Source of the DNA: Rhododendron vialii
Taxonomy: Eukaryota; Streptophyta; Magnoliopsida; Ericales; Ericaceae
Assembly (NCBI RefSeq): GCF_030253575.1
Contig: NC_080564.1
Coordinates: 10,584,501 to 10,648,500 of the forward strand
DNA: 64,000 bases
Direction of reading: 5' to 3'
Position 1 is the stretch's first letter. Each line of letters starts with the position of its first letter. A program made the translations under genes and the position numbers. Shown piece after piece: positions 11,320 through 22,409 of the stretch. The notes under the pieces are model-generated. The model was given only the letters and a program-made list of their open reading frames with translations. It was not told the origin of the DNA and did not search any database.

Positions 11320-11553
11320 TTTGGGTGACGAAAAAAATTCATCGCCAAACATTTCATTCGGCGATGGAAAAAAAATTCGTCACCGAACAATGTGTATATT
11401 TGACGATGAAAAATAACTATCATCCCTTTGGCATTGAACAAAAGACGATGAATTTGGACGACAAAATTTTCCGTCGCCAAAAGCTTTAGCGACGAATTTT
11501 GCATTTTTGGAGATGAATTGTATTCGTTATCAAAGACCGAATTTGTTGTAGTG
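11320..11553. mobile_element. CACTA (En/Spm) transposon end
   Basis: The block ends with GAATTTGTTGTAGTG, the reverse complement of a CACTACAACAAATTC terminal repeat, and holds clustered subterminal words of the type GACGAATTT and GTCGCCAAA in both orientations (11328-11520). The opposite CACTA terminus was not found, so this is a fragment. Confidence 0.7.
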
Positions 11554-12984
11554 AGTATTTAACGAACTTTACAAGCTATATAAATAGGTCAAATCAAAAT
11601 GATGAAATTTCGTTGGACACAAGAAGACACTTCCCCCTAGTGTATTAGCGTACTATTGGGACGCATTGCATGTCCTCACTCGTACCGCCAACAAAAATTG
11701 ACTAATCCCCACACCGGCCATTTTGCCATGAAATTCAATACAGTGACTGTTCATGTTGTTGTCGGCTGGACTTTTAAGTCTCGTTTGGTAATTTTAACTT
11801 CCCAAACAATTAAGGCTAGATTTGAAGTGAAGCAATTCGGACTTGACTTTTCCCGAGCCGTTCATTACCGAGATGAGATTTAAATCGTTAAATTGCCAAA
11901 CGGACGGCTCAAATGGTGCAGAACATCATTACATGTTCCGACTTTCTGCGTGAAATATGCTTTCAATTTGTATTGGGTAAGTTAATTTTGCTTATCAACA
12001 CGACAATGAAAGGGACAACTTTACTGTATGTGGATGTGAAATCATTGAGTGAAGTGGAGTGGCAGTTTATTTTTGAAATTATTAAACTTTATTTTACGAT
12101 TTTATCGCATGTCTACCCATATTTTTTTTTCTAATAAATAAATTATAAGCATCTCGAATGCCATAGATATATAAGATCCGTTGCTCATTTTTACTTTTTA
12201 TAAATTTATAAACGCAGTTTTGTGCCTTCAACTGGCTAGGTCATTTTACTCTAGTGATTAACGACTAGGCAAAGATAAAGCCAATAGAAAAATGCCACGT
12301 ATTAACCCAACAATTGGAAGAAACAAAACTTTATACTCCTATTACTACGGGAGATGCTACGTATTTTGCCCTTTTTTTCAATTTGTCAGGGGTACGCTGA
12401 GGTAGCGTTGGGAGACAAAGAGAATTTTGTCTACCAATGCAAAAAAAATGTTACTTACTACACTACATCACCAGCCACGCGACGGACTTGTTGAGTTGAT
12501 TTCAATGAATATAACAACAAACACATGTAGAAATTTAAATTTCACATATAAACTCGGAGGGGAAGCAAAATAAAAGTTGGCTTAACAAAGGAAAACTATA
12601 GAGCATAAGCCAGATAGAAAGTGTGTAGTTGTTTTTTTTTGTTGCTTTCGCATCTCCATTGATTACAATTCATTCATTAAATAAAAATGAGATCTAAAAA
12701 TCTTTCGGCAACAAAGACCCACACGTAAAGAAAAAGGAAAACCACTGAAAAGTTATGGAAATAGTGACTGACGTCCATCGCATAGATTGCGAATGAATTT
12801 TCCTTATTCGCATATTTTCCACACAATTGTACGGTTTGATTGTCCATTTTCTAGAAGAATCTTGACTACATATATTTGCTTTAAACATAGTCAAACAACG
12901 AAAATGCTGAGAAAGTCTGCAGCCACCAAACCCAAAATATGGTGGCCGGCGACCATATGCCGTCAGGGTCCACTTCGAATCCTG
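11554..12984. other. Intergenic DNA, no gene seen
   Basis: Several ORFs of 65-116 codons lie here on both strands but none shows a recognisable motif, splice context or composition unlike chance. No clear terminal repeats. Confidence 0.5.
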
Positions 12985-13245
12985 TACAAATGATCCGAAT
13001 CGTTTAATAATTTGAGAAAAAAAAAATCCTAGTTGGCTTCGCAAAAAATTAGCTCGATCCGATATGTGTCGGTGCTCGGATCAAGCTTTTCATTTTTGGA
13101 CAATCGGAAAACCCATCTTTCCTTTTTTTTCTAATTTTCCAAAGATGAGAAGCTTGATCCGAGCACCTACACATATCGGATCGAGCTAATTTTTACCAAA
13201 GCCACTCGATTTTAAAAAAAATATTTATTGAACGGTTTGGATCAT
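12985..13245. repeat. Foldback element (hairpin MITE)
   Basis: Arms mirror each other around about 13115: TTAGCTCGATCCGATATGTG near 13051 is mirrored by CACATATCGGATCGAGCTAA near 13173, and the outer words TGATCCGAATCGTTTAAT and TTGAACGGTTTGGATCA also pair. Inner arms are nearly perfect over about 60 bp. No coding capacity. Confidence 0.85.
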
Positions 13246-13393
13246 CCGTGTGGGGCCTTCTGTGAACCCCAATCAGCGTGTGGTGGCCCGCCATCGCATT
13301 TCACCTTTGGTGCCTGTATTGCTTCTCAAAAATGCTAGGGGCACTGAAGAAATGGGTACCAAAAACGTACAGCGGCATGTAGGATTTACTTTA

Positions 13394-14827
13394 GGGAAAA
13401 AAACTGAAATAGTCGCTGTAATTAAGTATTTGTGTCAATTTGGTCTTTATAGTTGTAATTGGCTCAATTTACACTCTGTACTTTTTATTTTGTTTCAATT
13501 TGGTCCAATTACTAACTTCCGTTAGTCCGCCGTTAGTCTTTTAAACAACAAAATCATATGGTCCCCTTTTTTGGGATTAAAATAGACTCGTTCAGCTAAA
13601 TAAACCAACTGGCTTATTTTTTTATCCTTATTGAATTTTTTTTTCGTATTTGTTAGTTTTTCGTCAATTTTTTTGGGATTATTGCATTGTCATGACGAGA
13701 GAAATCTAAAAAGTAAAAAATTATGATCAAAATTCAATTTTTTTTGAATAAAGACCAAAAAATTGGCTTATTGACTTATTTTTGTCTTTATTCAAAAAAA
13801 TTAGGTTTCGATAGTAATTTTTTACTTTTTAGATTCCTCTCGTTATGATGATGCAATAATTTTCAAAAAAAATGATGAAAAACTAGCAAATACGAAAAAA
13901 ATTTGAATAAGGACAAAAATTAGCTTAAGAGGGTTACTCACTCCCCTCTTGCCCTAATATACCTCTGAACCAAAACACAGCTCATTCTTCCATTCTCCAT
14001 TGATAATGAGGCACTTGAGAAGAAATTTGGTTATAATTTTCTACAAAAAGTTGCCATCGAATTCTGCATTTTCATGATCAGCCATGAGGCATCATAACCA
14101 CTGATATTGTCTACATGTTCAACTTGTGGACAAATACCGAGATACCTTATTTTTCTGCATAGTACTGAAAATGCACATAGAACCATGTCCAAAAGTCACA
14201 ACATGATATAGATCCAAAAGTCACAACATGATAAATAACCATGTCCAAAAGTCAGAATATTATATAAACTCAGTTCCAAATTTACCATGTCATAACTTAA
14301 TACATAGAAATAACAAACCACTCAACTAGGTTACAATAAACTTAACTTAACAGCCCAAGTGGTTACAAAAAATAGTACCCTGTCATTCCATTCATTTTCC
14401 TACACTTGGCCTATGCACTGATTCCTGACTAGGAATGTTGAAAAATAAATCTAAGTCAATTTTTTCGTCTTTATTAAAAAAAATTGAATTTCGATAATAA
14501 TTTTTTACTTTTTAGATTCTTCTCGTCATGATGATGCAATAACCCCCAAAAAATTGACGAAAAACTAACAAATACGAAAAAAAATTTGAATAAGGACAAA
14601 AAATAAGAAAGTTGACTTATTTAGCCGAACGGGTCTGTTTTAACCCCAAAAAAGGGGGCCATATGATTTTGCAATTTAAAGGACTAACGGCGGACTAACG
14701 GAAGTTAGTAATTGGACCGAATTGAAACAAAATGGAAAGTATAGAGTGTAAATTGAGCAAATTATAATTACATGGACCAAATTGACACGAACACTTAACT
14801 ACGAGGACTATTACAGTTTTTTTTCCC
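13394..14827. mobile_element. Non-autonomous MULE, copy 1
   Basis: A 1434-bp element starts GGGAAAAAAACTGAAATAGT, ends with the complement, and has inverted terminal regions of over 200 bp. It is flanked by the exact 9-bp duplication TTTACTTTA (13385-13393 and 14828-14836), diagnostic of Mutator-like elements. A second copy lies at 25410-26874. Internal sequence (13950-14440) shared by both copies has no transposase and may be captured host DNA that I cannot identify. Three copies of the dispersed AT-rich module lie inside (about 13610, 13780 and 14455). Confidence 0.9.
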
Positions 14828-14879
14828 TTTACTTTACTATTGGGTCCCACACAAATAATTCTTCTCGTACATTAATTTT

Positions 14880-15110
14880 AAGATAATTTTTTAAGTATAG
14901 TCCTATAGAAAATTAGCTCAATTGGATATGTTTAAGTTGTTGATCAAATCTTCCAAGTTTGATTAAGGATTTAGGATCCTAAATTCTGAATGAAAAATTT
15001 GAAGATTGGATCAACAACTTATACATAACCAATTTGAGTTGATTTGTTTGTAGGGCCACTCGTAATTTTTTTTAAACATTAATGAACAATTTGGCTTATT
15101 TGTGTACCCA
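14880..15110. repeat. Foldback element
   Basis: TTAGCTCAATTGGATATG at about 14913 is mirrored by ACCAATTTGAGTTGATTT near 15030, with TTGTTGATCAAATCTTCCAA mirrored by TTGAAGATTGGATCAACAAC. Same wording family as the foldback at 12985. Confidence 0.75.
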
Positions 15111-16020
15111 TAGTTGGACTCTCAAGATAATATATTAGCAAAATTGTCAAACTGTCTAGAAGTTCGGAAAATTAAATTCCCATTGTTTTTATTTTTTACC
15201 TACCAAAAAATGTAGATATTATATATAAGAAAACAGTACAATAAAAACAGACACTACTGGTCCGAAAATACAGAAACAACAAACAAATAAAACAAAACAA
15301 AAAAATCGCCTGGAGCCAGGATGCCAAAGTCGAACCCGTAGATCACACTTGTGAAGGAGGGTTGGAGTGACCAAGGATGTAGTGACCAGGTATAGACACA
15401 GAGAAAACTCTCCTAAATAGACCCGCCGCACCAACTTAAGTCCCATTGTTGGAACTTGGAATTAACTGTCTGCACTTATTGGTTTAGTAGTACAGTAATT
15501 GAATAATTAATGCTAATTATTAGTAGAAATACAAGTTAAGTTACACTTTGTTTGGTTTCGGTTTTGAGGAAGATTTTTTGGCTAATGAGAAGATAGAGAT
15601 AGAGAAAAATGAGAATAACAATTAAAAGGAAAGCTTATTGAAAATAGTATGCAAAGAGAAGAGTTGAATCTAGAGGCCCTAAACCGAACACAGTCGTCGA
15701 CCAACAATTACTGTATTTCACAAGCCTGTTGTGGATACAGGATACTCTATGGTGCAAGGACCACTACCTCGGTCCTTAATTTGGATGCTACACTCTTTGT
15801 ATTTTCTATTTCCTGTCACTTGTTGTCTTTTAGGTTGATTACTTAATTATCACCCTTGTAGTCTTTTTTGGCTCGAGTGGCATATGATTGTCGGGTGGAT
15901 TGGGTGTCAACTTTGTTAGATGTTTTCCTCCCGTTGTGATGTCGTTTTTCTCTTGCTCCTTTTAATCATTGTATCCATTACATGTAATTAATAAACAAGG
16001 TGGCAGCCAGCGGAGAAAAA
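15111..16020. other. Intergenic DNA with retroposon-like tails
   Basis: 15230-15440 (read minus) and 15700-16030 (read plus, ending in A-rich GGAGAAAAACAAAAAAAAA) look like ends of non-LTR retroposons, but no reverse transcriptase or endonuclease motif is visible. No host gene. Confidence 0.3.
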
Positions 16021-16379
16021 CAAAAAAAAAGATGATCATCCATATATTGATACCGAGAAAAACAAAAAAAAACACAGTAAGAGCTTAAATTTTAGTGTTA
16101 TAATCCTCCTGGTAAAATAGAGGAGTAATAGTCTTTTTAAGGTTTTTTTTTTTTGTCATTGGTTTTTTTTTTTTTCAAAATTATAACAGCCATATATTGA
16201 TACCAAATTAAACAAAACATCAAAAAAGATGATCATCTTGTCCTAAAGAGCGCAATAACCACGAAGGAGGTCTAGCTTCCCAAATACTTTATAAAATTGT
16301 GTAAAATATCATGCTATCACGTTGCTTCCCTGGTCAAAACATGGATAATCATATGGGAGTAATATTTATATATATATAT

Positions 16380-16600
16380 ATAGTCCGGAAGTGTTTAGAA
16401 CGGTTCAACAAAAAATTGTTTGGATCAAGTCCTTCCCGATCATTTTTTTTGCTGATTTTTCGCGAGTACCCTTAAAATCACGTTTTGTACACTTCGAGCG
16501 GCTCGGATCGTCGCAATTTGATCAGGAAAGGGAAGTCCTGCACCATAGCACCGTGCGGAATCCCTCATTGGATGATACGATATGCCTATAATTAGGCAGC
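16380..16600. repeat. Partial foldback-related sequence
   Basis: The words GAACGGTTCAACAAAAAATT, CCTTCCCGATCATTTTTT, GTACCCTTAAAATCACG and GCGGCTCGGATCGTCGCAAT match one arm of the hairpins at 18.2-18.8 kb. A (TA)n run at about 16368-16382 precedes it. Confidence 0.6.
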
Positions 16601-16684
16601 AGCCAGGGACAAATTAAGGAATGTGATACACTGCTTTTGATTTCACACCAGATCGAGCATTTTACCATCATTTACACCCATATT

Positions 16685-16870
16685 TTAAGTTGTTGGCGGG
16701 CCCCATAATAAGTTGGTTGTCTCTCACTCTTCCCCACAGTACAGGTAGAGGTTCGAGCCCTACGGGAGGTGAATTTGAGGTTCATGGCTATGGACAACCC
16801 CTGCCCCTGGACTCCCTATCGACTAATATAGTAACACCCTGCTAACCCCTGCCGATATATACTCTACTAC
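16685..16870 (+). mobile_element. SINE-like retroposon
   Basis: Contains GGTTCGAGCCCT (box B-like) preceded by TTGGTTGTCTCTCACTCTTC, then TTCATGGCTATGGACAACCC. A related tail (TTCAGGGCTATGGATAG) occurs at 22930. No A-tail or target duplication was confirmed. Confidence 0.4.
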
Positions 16871-17199
16871 AATATTGGCAAAAACAACTTTAACAAGTCT
16901 GAAATACAAAAACGGTTCTAGTTTTCCACCCCAGGAATTATACAGTAATTTCTGAATTTGCTAGCTCCTACCAGCAGCTACGGTAAAGGGATTAGGGCAA
17001 CATGATAGCTAGATCAGTTGGTTATCTGAGTTTAACGTTCCATTCCATGTAACTGCATGTTCGGATTGTAAACATGTTTGCTACGATGTACAGGGTAATC
17101 ATTTAACTTCTTCGTTTTTTGGAAAAATTAGTTAGAAATTCGTTAATGACGGAATACGATGACTACAATCTACCGTGTTCACTCTATATTTTTTTGAAT

Positions 17200-18050
17200 T
17201 ACTCATTTGTCTCAACGAGAGGATTCTAAGAAGTTAATAAGTTATGACCAAAATTAAAGAAATTTGTTAAAGACGAAAAAATACCAAGCGACTGGTATTT
17301 TGTCTTTAGTACATATTGTATTTTTTTTTTTTAACTTAAGTTCGCATTTGTGTTTTTGAATTTCTCTCATCAAAAAAAAAGATTAATCCCAAAATTTACA
17401 CAAATGGTAAATGAAAAATTACAAAAAATAAGAAATATGAATAAAGTATGAGATAAAATTTGAGAGAATAATATTTTACAATTTCTGTCTTGAAATTTTT
17501 ACTTTTATTGAAGAAATCTTACTTGTGTAAAAGTAATAATTTTTTACTTTTTCGATTCCTCTTATGGAGACAAACTAATAATACATAAAATTTTGGCACA
17601 AAGTTTGCAAACACGAAAAAAATTGAATGAGAACAAAACAAACTTTTTGGTTAGCAGACTAAAATTTTGGCACAAAGTTTGCAAACACGAAAAAAATTGA
17701 ATGAGAACAAAACAAACTTTTTGGTTAGCAAAAACACCCCATAGAAGACCTTAACCGCGAAGTTTACACGAAAGGTAAATGTTACAAAAAGTAAGAAATA
17801 ATGAATAAAGTACGAGACCAAAAGTTGACGAAGAATATTTTACATTTGTCTTGAAATTTTTACTTTTATGGGATAAATCTTACTTGTGTAAAAGTTATAA
17901 TTTTTTACTTTTTCGATTCCTCTTGGGTAGACAAGCCAATAATACATAAAACTTTGGTGCAAAATTAACAAATGCGAAAAAAACTAAATAAGAACAAAAT
18001 AAACTTTTTGGTTAACAAAAACGCCCCATAAAAGACCTTAACCTTGAAGT
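17200..18050. repeat. Direct duplications of an AT-rich module
   Basis: About 17440-17640 is repeated in the same orientation at about 17790-18010 (shared TCTTACTTGTGTAAAAGT and TTTTTTACTTTTTCGATTCC), and the stretch TTGGCACAAAGTTTGCAAAC with its following 50 bases is tandemly duplicated at 17592 and 17665. No ORF. Confidence 0.8.
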
Positions 18051-18065
18051 TTCTTTCTCGAGAAA

Positions 18066-18964
18066 AAGGAAAAAATTCAAAGTACCCTCCAACCGTTAAA
18101 TTTCAATTAGATTTCCAAACTTTCAAAAAAATCAATTTTACTCCCAACGTTATCTTCCGTTAATTAAAACGCCTCATTCCGTCCAAACAACTAACGGATT
18201 TCGTTAAAGGCACCGTTAAATAGCATCCCGATCGAATTTCAATGATTCGAGTCACTCAATATGTTCAGAACGTGATTTTAAGGGTACTCTCAAGAAATCA
18301 GGAAGAAAAAAAGACCTGAAAATGCTTGATTTGAGCAGTTTTTAATTGAATGGTTCAATAAAAAACTATTAAGATAAAGCCCTTTCCGATCATTTTTTCT
18401 GATTTCTCATAGGTACCCTTAAAATCACATTATGAACATATTGAATGGCTTGGATCATTGAAATTCGATAGGGAAAGGGGAGGTGCGGACCGAAGCAAAA
18501 TCTGGACGCCCTAACTTGAACAAATCCAGATCAGTCCACACCTCCCCTTTCCTGATTGAATTTCAATGATCTGAGTCGTTCAATGTGTTCAAAACGTGAT
18601 TTTAAGTGTACCCACGAGAAATCAGCAAAAAAAATGACCGTGAAAGGGTTTCATGTAAACAGTTTTTTATTGAACTGTTCAATAAAAAATTGCTCAAATT
18701 AAGCCCTTCCCAATTTTTTTTTCTGATTTCTCACGGGTACCCTTAAAATTACGTTCTGAACACATTGAGCGGCTCAGATCATCGAAATTCGATCTGGACG
18801 CTATTTAACGGAGCCTTTAACAAAATCCGTTAGTCATTTGGACGGAAGGAATCGTTTTGATTAATGGAAGATAGCATTGGGAGTAAAATTGATTTTTTTT
18901 TGAAAATTTGAGAGTATAATTGAAATTTAAAATAAAAATTGGGGGGTATTTTGAAATTTTCCCC
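18066..18964. mobile_element. Composite foldback element with two internal hairpins
   Basis: Outer arms (18071-18230 and 18800-18960) are inverted copies: CAATTTTACTCCCAACGTTA is mirrored by TAGCATTGGGAGTAAAATTG, and CTAACGGATTTCGTTAAAGG is mirrored on the right. Inside lie two tandem hairpins, 18229-18470 and 18549-18796, each with arms containing GTTCAGAACGTGATTTTAAG-type words and mirrored GTACCCTTAAAATCAC. A third small inverted repeat (GGGGAGGTG / CACCTCCCC) lies between them. No ORF. Confidence 0.8.
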
Positions 18965-19052
18965 TAGAAAAATTGGTTGTTAGGAAAAGCAAATGAAAGC
19001 CATGCGTCAAAATCAAAAGAGACGCCCGAAAGTACTCCATTCTACTAGAACT

Positions 19053-19062
19053 AGAAGGTTCT
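19053..19062. promoter_or_regulatory. Candidate heat shock element
   Basis: AGAAGGTTCT holds two perfect alternating nGAAn/nTTCn units about 600 bp upstream of the HSFB1 ATG. Two units are fewer than the usual three, so binding is uncertain. Confidence 0.35.
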
Positions 19063-19135
19063 CAAGACAGGACCATTTCCATTTGCACTCATTTTCTATT
19101 CCCATTAGTAATTTCTTCAATCACCCAAATATCTC

Positions 19136-19224
19136 AAACTCTCTCTCTCTCTCTCTCTCTCTGTTTCTTCTCGGTGGAAATAGAGGACAAAACCGCGTGG
19201 TCTTCCGTTTGTTTTTCTCCAATT

Positions 19225-19266
<42 letters not shown>
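19136..19266. repeat. CT-rich microsatellites in HSFB1 leader/promoter
   Basis: Two CT runs, about 19137-19162 and 19224-19266, separated by 60 bp. Such runs are common in plant 5' leaders. Confidence 0.9.
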
Positions 19267-19412
19267 ATCTACATGTTTTGAAAGACGACCAAAGTGTTCT
19301 CTTCTTCCTTCCCACATTTTTATTATGATACAAATAAACTGTGACTTTCTCTAATTCTTCTCTAGAACCTGTCTCACCGCGTCTCATACAAACTCTCTCC
19401 AGAAAGCGAGTA

Positions 19413-19496
19413 ATGGTCCAATCTCGATTGTTTCTCTCGGGATTCTATTGCTGGGGCTGGGAATTCTTAACCGCTCTTATGCTTTTTAGTTGTTAA
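19413..19496 (+). CDS. Upstream ORF of HSFB1, 27 codons
   Basis: ATG at 19413 to TAA at 19494-19496 encodes a 27-residue peptide containing SRLFLSGFYCWGWEFLTALM and ending LFSC. It lies 161 bp before the HSFB1 start. Arabidopsis HSFB1/TBF1 is known to be held back in translation by upstream ORFs, and a conserved-peptide uORF has been annotated for that locus; the hydrophobic, aromatic-rich make-up here fits a peptide-sequence-dependent stalling uORF. That this is the orthologous peptide is my inference from position and composition. Confidence 0.7.
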   Translation: MVQSRLFLSGFYCWGWEFLTALMLFSC

Positions 19497-19499
19497 TTA

Positions 19500-19517
19500 A
19501 TGAGTTTTTCCTTCTGA
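19500..19517 (+). CDS. Second, very short upstream ORF of HSFB1
   Basis: ATG AGT TTT TCC TTC TGA encodes five residues and begins 3 bp after the longer uORF ends. It could affect reinitiation; chance occurrence is equally possible. Confidence 0.4.
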   Translation: MSFSF

Positions 19518-19657
19518 AAATTTCTAATTCCAATCTCAGTTGTTGTTTTTCTAATTAAATTGAGTAGTTGTTTTTTTTTCCCTAGCTATATATATAGACT
19601 ATATATATATATATATACTTTTTTGTGGGTTTGTGGGAGATTAATTGTTGATAGGAA

Positions 19658-22409
19658 ATGGGGCATAGGACGGTTCCGGCGCCGTTTCTGTCGAAAACGT
19701 ACCATCTGGTGGATGATCCGAGCACCGACGACGTGATTTCCTGGAACGAAGACGGCACGACCTTTGTGGTGTGGAAGACGGCTGAATTCGCCAAGGATTT
19801 GCTGCCTTCCAGCTTCAAGCACAACAACTTCTCTAGCTTCGTTCGCCAACTCAACACTTATGTACGTTCTTCCCCTTTCCTCAATCTCACTTTTAAACTC
19901 TTCAGTATTTTTTTTTTTTTTTGTATTCTCAAAAACCTCATTGATAATCTAGTAACTTGAAAAGAAAAATACTTGGATTATTAAACATAAATGTTAGTAC
20001 ATGTTATTGTCTTTAGGAGAAATTTTTCAGGGCCGAGCGGGTATATTCCACGCGATGTCCACTCGGAACTTTCGAATCGTTCGATTCACTTTTGGACGGC
20101 TCAGATTGAAATATTTTTCTCTCCTCTCTCTTTTTTCTCTCTTCAAATTCGAGCCGTCCAAAATTGAATCGGACGGCTCGAATGTGCCGAGCGGGCACCA
20201 CGTGATACCCTGACACTGAAAAATTTCTTGGAGTCTGAAGTTGGTTGATGTGGACTAAACTACTTCCGTTTTGTCTTTTGTGATATGATTAAGGAAGAGT
20301 TTAAGGGGGCATGGAATTAATGACATGTATTTACCCTGGATTAAAAAGGAGCAATTTGAGATGACCGGTGGTTGGTGAGGGGTATACTTGTATTTCGGGT
20401 TTTAATTAAATTTAACTTGATTATTGACTTTTAAAGTAGGCCTCTCTTTTTGAGATCATGAGGCTGCCGTGCACCTCGTGTAGTGCAATACGTCAACCGT
20501 TTAAAAGTGTTTTCAATGGTCCAAATTTAAACCAAACTTTTTTCAGGAAAGAGAATACTATCCCATGTAAAAATTTTCTTTGAATCCAAATAATTGATTG
20601 CTGAGATAGACGATTGGCGTGCTGCACTACACACGAGTGCGCTTACAGCACCCCGGATCCCTCTTTTTGGCGAATTGGAGATGGTGCTGTGTAGTGGTGT
20701 GCGCAGCACCGTGTTGCGCATCTCTGAGCCGTTGGATCGTGCATCCGACAGCTCAAATCTCATTTCAGTAATGAATGGCTCTCGATCGTTGATTGCTGAG
20801 ATAAGATCCAGGCCGTGGATGCATGATCCGACGGCTCGGAGGAGCACAACACCAACCTTTTTGGTGGGTCTTGCAATTCCATTGAAAACGACAGAGATTT
20901 TCTATTTCCAAACACGAAAAATCAACTGTGTTGAGATTTTCCATTTTCTTTTTGTGGCCTCTTAGGTGTTTTCTTGTTTTTCATACATTTCTAGTTGCAT
21001 TCTTAATATGCCTACGTGATTTTATTTGATTATGTTAAAGAAGAAAATTAGGCTACAAAGTTCAAAGGGCAAGGGAATGTTACTTGAATTTGTGGAGGTT
21101 ATACTAAATTTAGTGAAACTTTAGAGACCAATTGGCTCATTATGTGCTTAATTATTTATATGGGGTGGTTGTCTATGATCTAGTTGGCCTCTCTCGGGTT
21201 CATTTTCAGCCAATCTCAATAGTTCAAATCACTCATATTAAATTTGTTAGACAACCGTTCATTTTCAGGATTTTAACATAGCGGTGATAGAAACGTGATG
21301 AAACTTTTTGTATACGAATCTTTGTAGAAAGTATAGATATTCGTTCTGGTTTAAAATTTATTGGGTCTGACAAATACTGTTTTGTTGAGCTATGTTATCT
21401 ACTTGCTTGCAAATTTAAGTGAAAATTTTTTTAGTTTTTCTTCTTACAAATAATTTAATGCGGACAATTTTAAACAAAAATCAAATTACATTTACAAAAT
21501 TTTAGTGCATTTTTTTGAATCGAGGGGTTCCCTTCAACCCCCTCAACGTATTACATACACTAGAACCGCCCACCCTTAAAATCTCATACTTGAGAGTGCC
21601 ATAATAGCCAAAAAATGGTTGATCATACTATATTTACCAGTATCACGTAGGGTTGTACGATGTTCCCAACAGCCCAACCAATTTTAGTACCTGGGTTGAA
21701 GATATTGAAGGTTTCCTTTTTAACTTTCTTCTAGCTACTGATTGCATTCTATCATGTTCTTCAGGGATTCCGAAAAACTGTGCCCGACAAATGGGAATTC
21801 GCCAATGAGAATTTCAAGCGAGGACAACGAGAGCTCCTCACGCGAATCCGTCGCCGGAAGGCTGTGACGTCATCTCCCACCCGAACCTCGGGGATTGCAA
21901 AATCTACGGCTGCTGAGGGTTCTTCTGCGCCATCAAACTCCGGCGATGACTTGGGATCCACTTCCACATCATCTCTACCATCCAAGAACGCCGAGGCGGC
22001 AATGCCGACGCAGTATGCTGGATTGTCGGGCGAGAACGAGAAGCTCAAGAGAGAGAACGAGTCGCTGAGTTCGGAGCTCGATCAGGTAAAGAAACAGTGC
22101 GAGGAACTCACTAATTTTTTGACAGATTATCTCAAGGTAGTGCCCAATAAAGTCAATCACATCATGTGGCAAGGAAGCTGTGGATCCACCCGTGATGGAT
22201 TGGACGGTGTTATTCGGACTATGATGAATGAGGAGGGTGGCGATAATGATGAAAATAAGGATGTGGGAGAGGAAAACGATGAGGGTTTGAAGTTGTTTGG
22301 GGTGTGGGTGAAAGGGAATAAGAAAAAGAGGGGTCGGGATGATAATTTTGGCTTTGAAGGGGCCCGTGGCAAAGAAATTAAGACGGTTGACCTTGGTGTT
22401 CTGGGATGA
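19658..22409 (+). CDS. HSFB1: Class B heat shock transcription factor, HSFB1 type
   Basis: Exons 19658-19861 and 21765-22409 join in phase to 282 residues. The DNA-binding domain (about residues 6-100: [65 protein letters not shown]) is split after NTY, the conserved HSF intron position. A heptad-repeat oligomerisation region covers about 155-193 ([19 protein letters not shown]). The repressor motif KLFGV is at 244-248 and a basic KKKRGRDD, a likely nuclear signal, at 254-261. Class B HSFs lack the activator AHA motif and act in the nucleus as repressors or co-regulators of heat and defence genes. Domain order, length and the KLFGVW-KG ending fit HSFB1 (HSF24/TBF1) rather than B2. Two foldback MITEs lie in its 1.9-kb intron. 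Regulation is probably translational through the uORF at 19413. Confidence 0.95.
20012..20225. mobile_element. Foldback MITE in HSFB1 intron (first)
   Basis: GAGAAATTTTTCAG near 20019 pairs with CTGAAAAATTTCTTG at the right end, GCCGAGCGGG with mirrored words, and TTTTGGACGGCTC is mirrored by GAGCCGTCCAAAA around a CT-rich loop. The repeat makes short ORFs on both strands that are artefacts of the palindrome. Confidence 0.75.
20590..20860. repeat. Foldback-like repeat in HSFB1 intron (second)
   Basis: GAGCCGTTGGATCGTGCATCC near 20728 is mirrored by GGATGCATGATCCGACGGCTC near 20817, and GATTGCTGAGATA occurs at 20597 and 20792. The 123-codon ORF across it has no recognisable domain. Confidence 0.6.

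Noticed and set aside
12440-12480. CACTACA word as partner end of the CACTA element at 11553
   Set aside because: No matching subterminal repeats and wrong spacing and orientation.
15219-15446. 75-codon hydrophobic minus-strand ORF
   Set aside because: Driven by an A-rich plus strand; no signal or family motif.
18993-19328. 111-codon ORF before HSFB1
   Set aside because: Mostly a translation of CT microsatellites (Leu/Ser repeats); no conserved features. The shorter uORF at 19413 is the better candidate.
20594-20965. 123-codon ORF in HSFB1 intron
   Set aside because: Spans a foldback repeat and has no recognisable domain.
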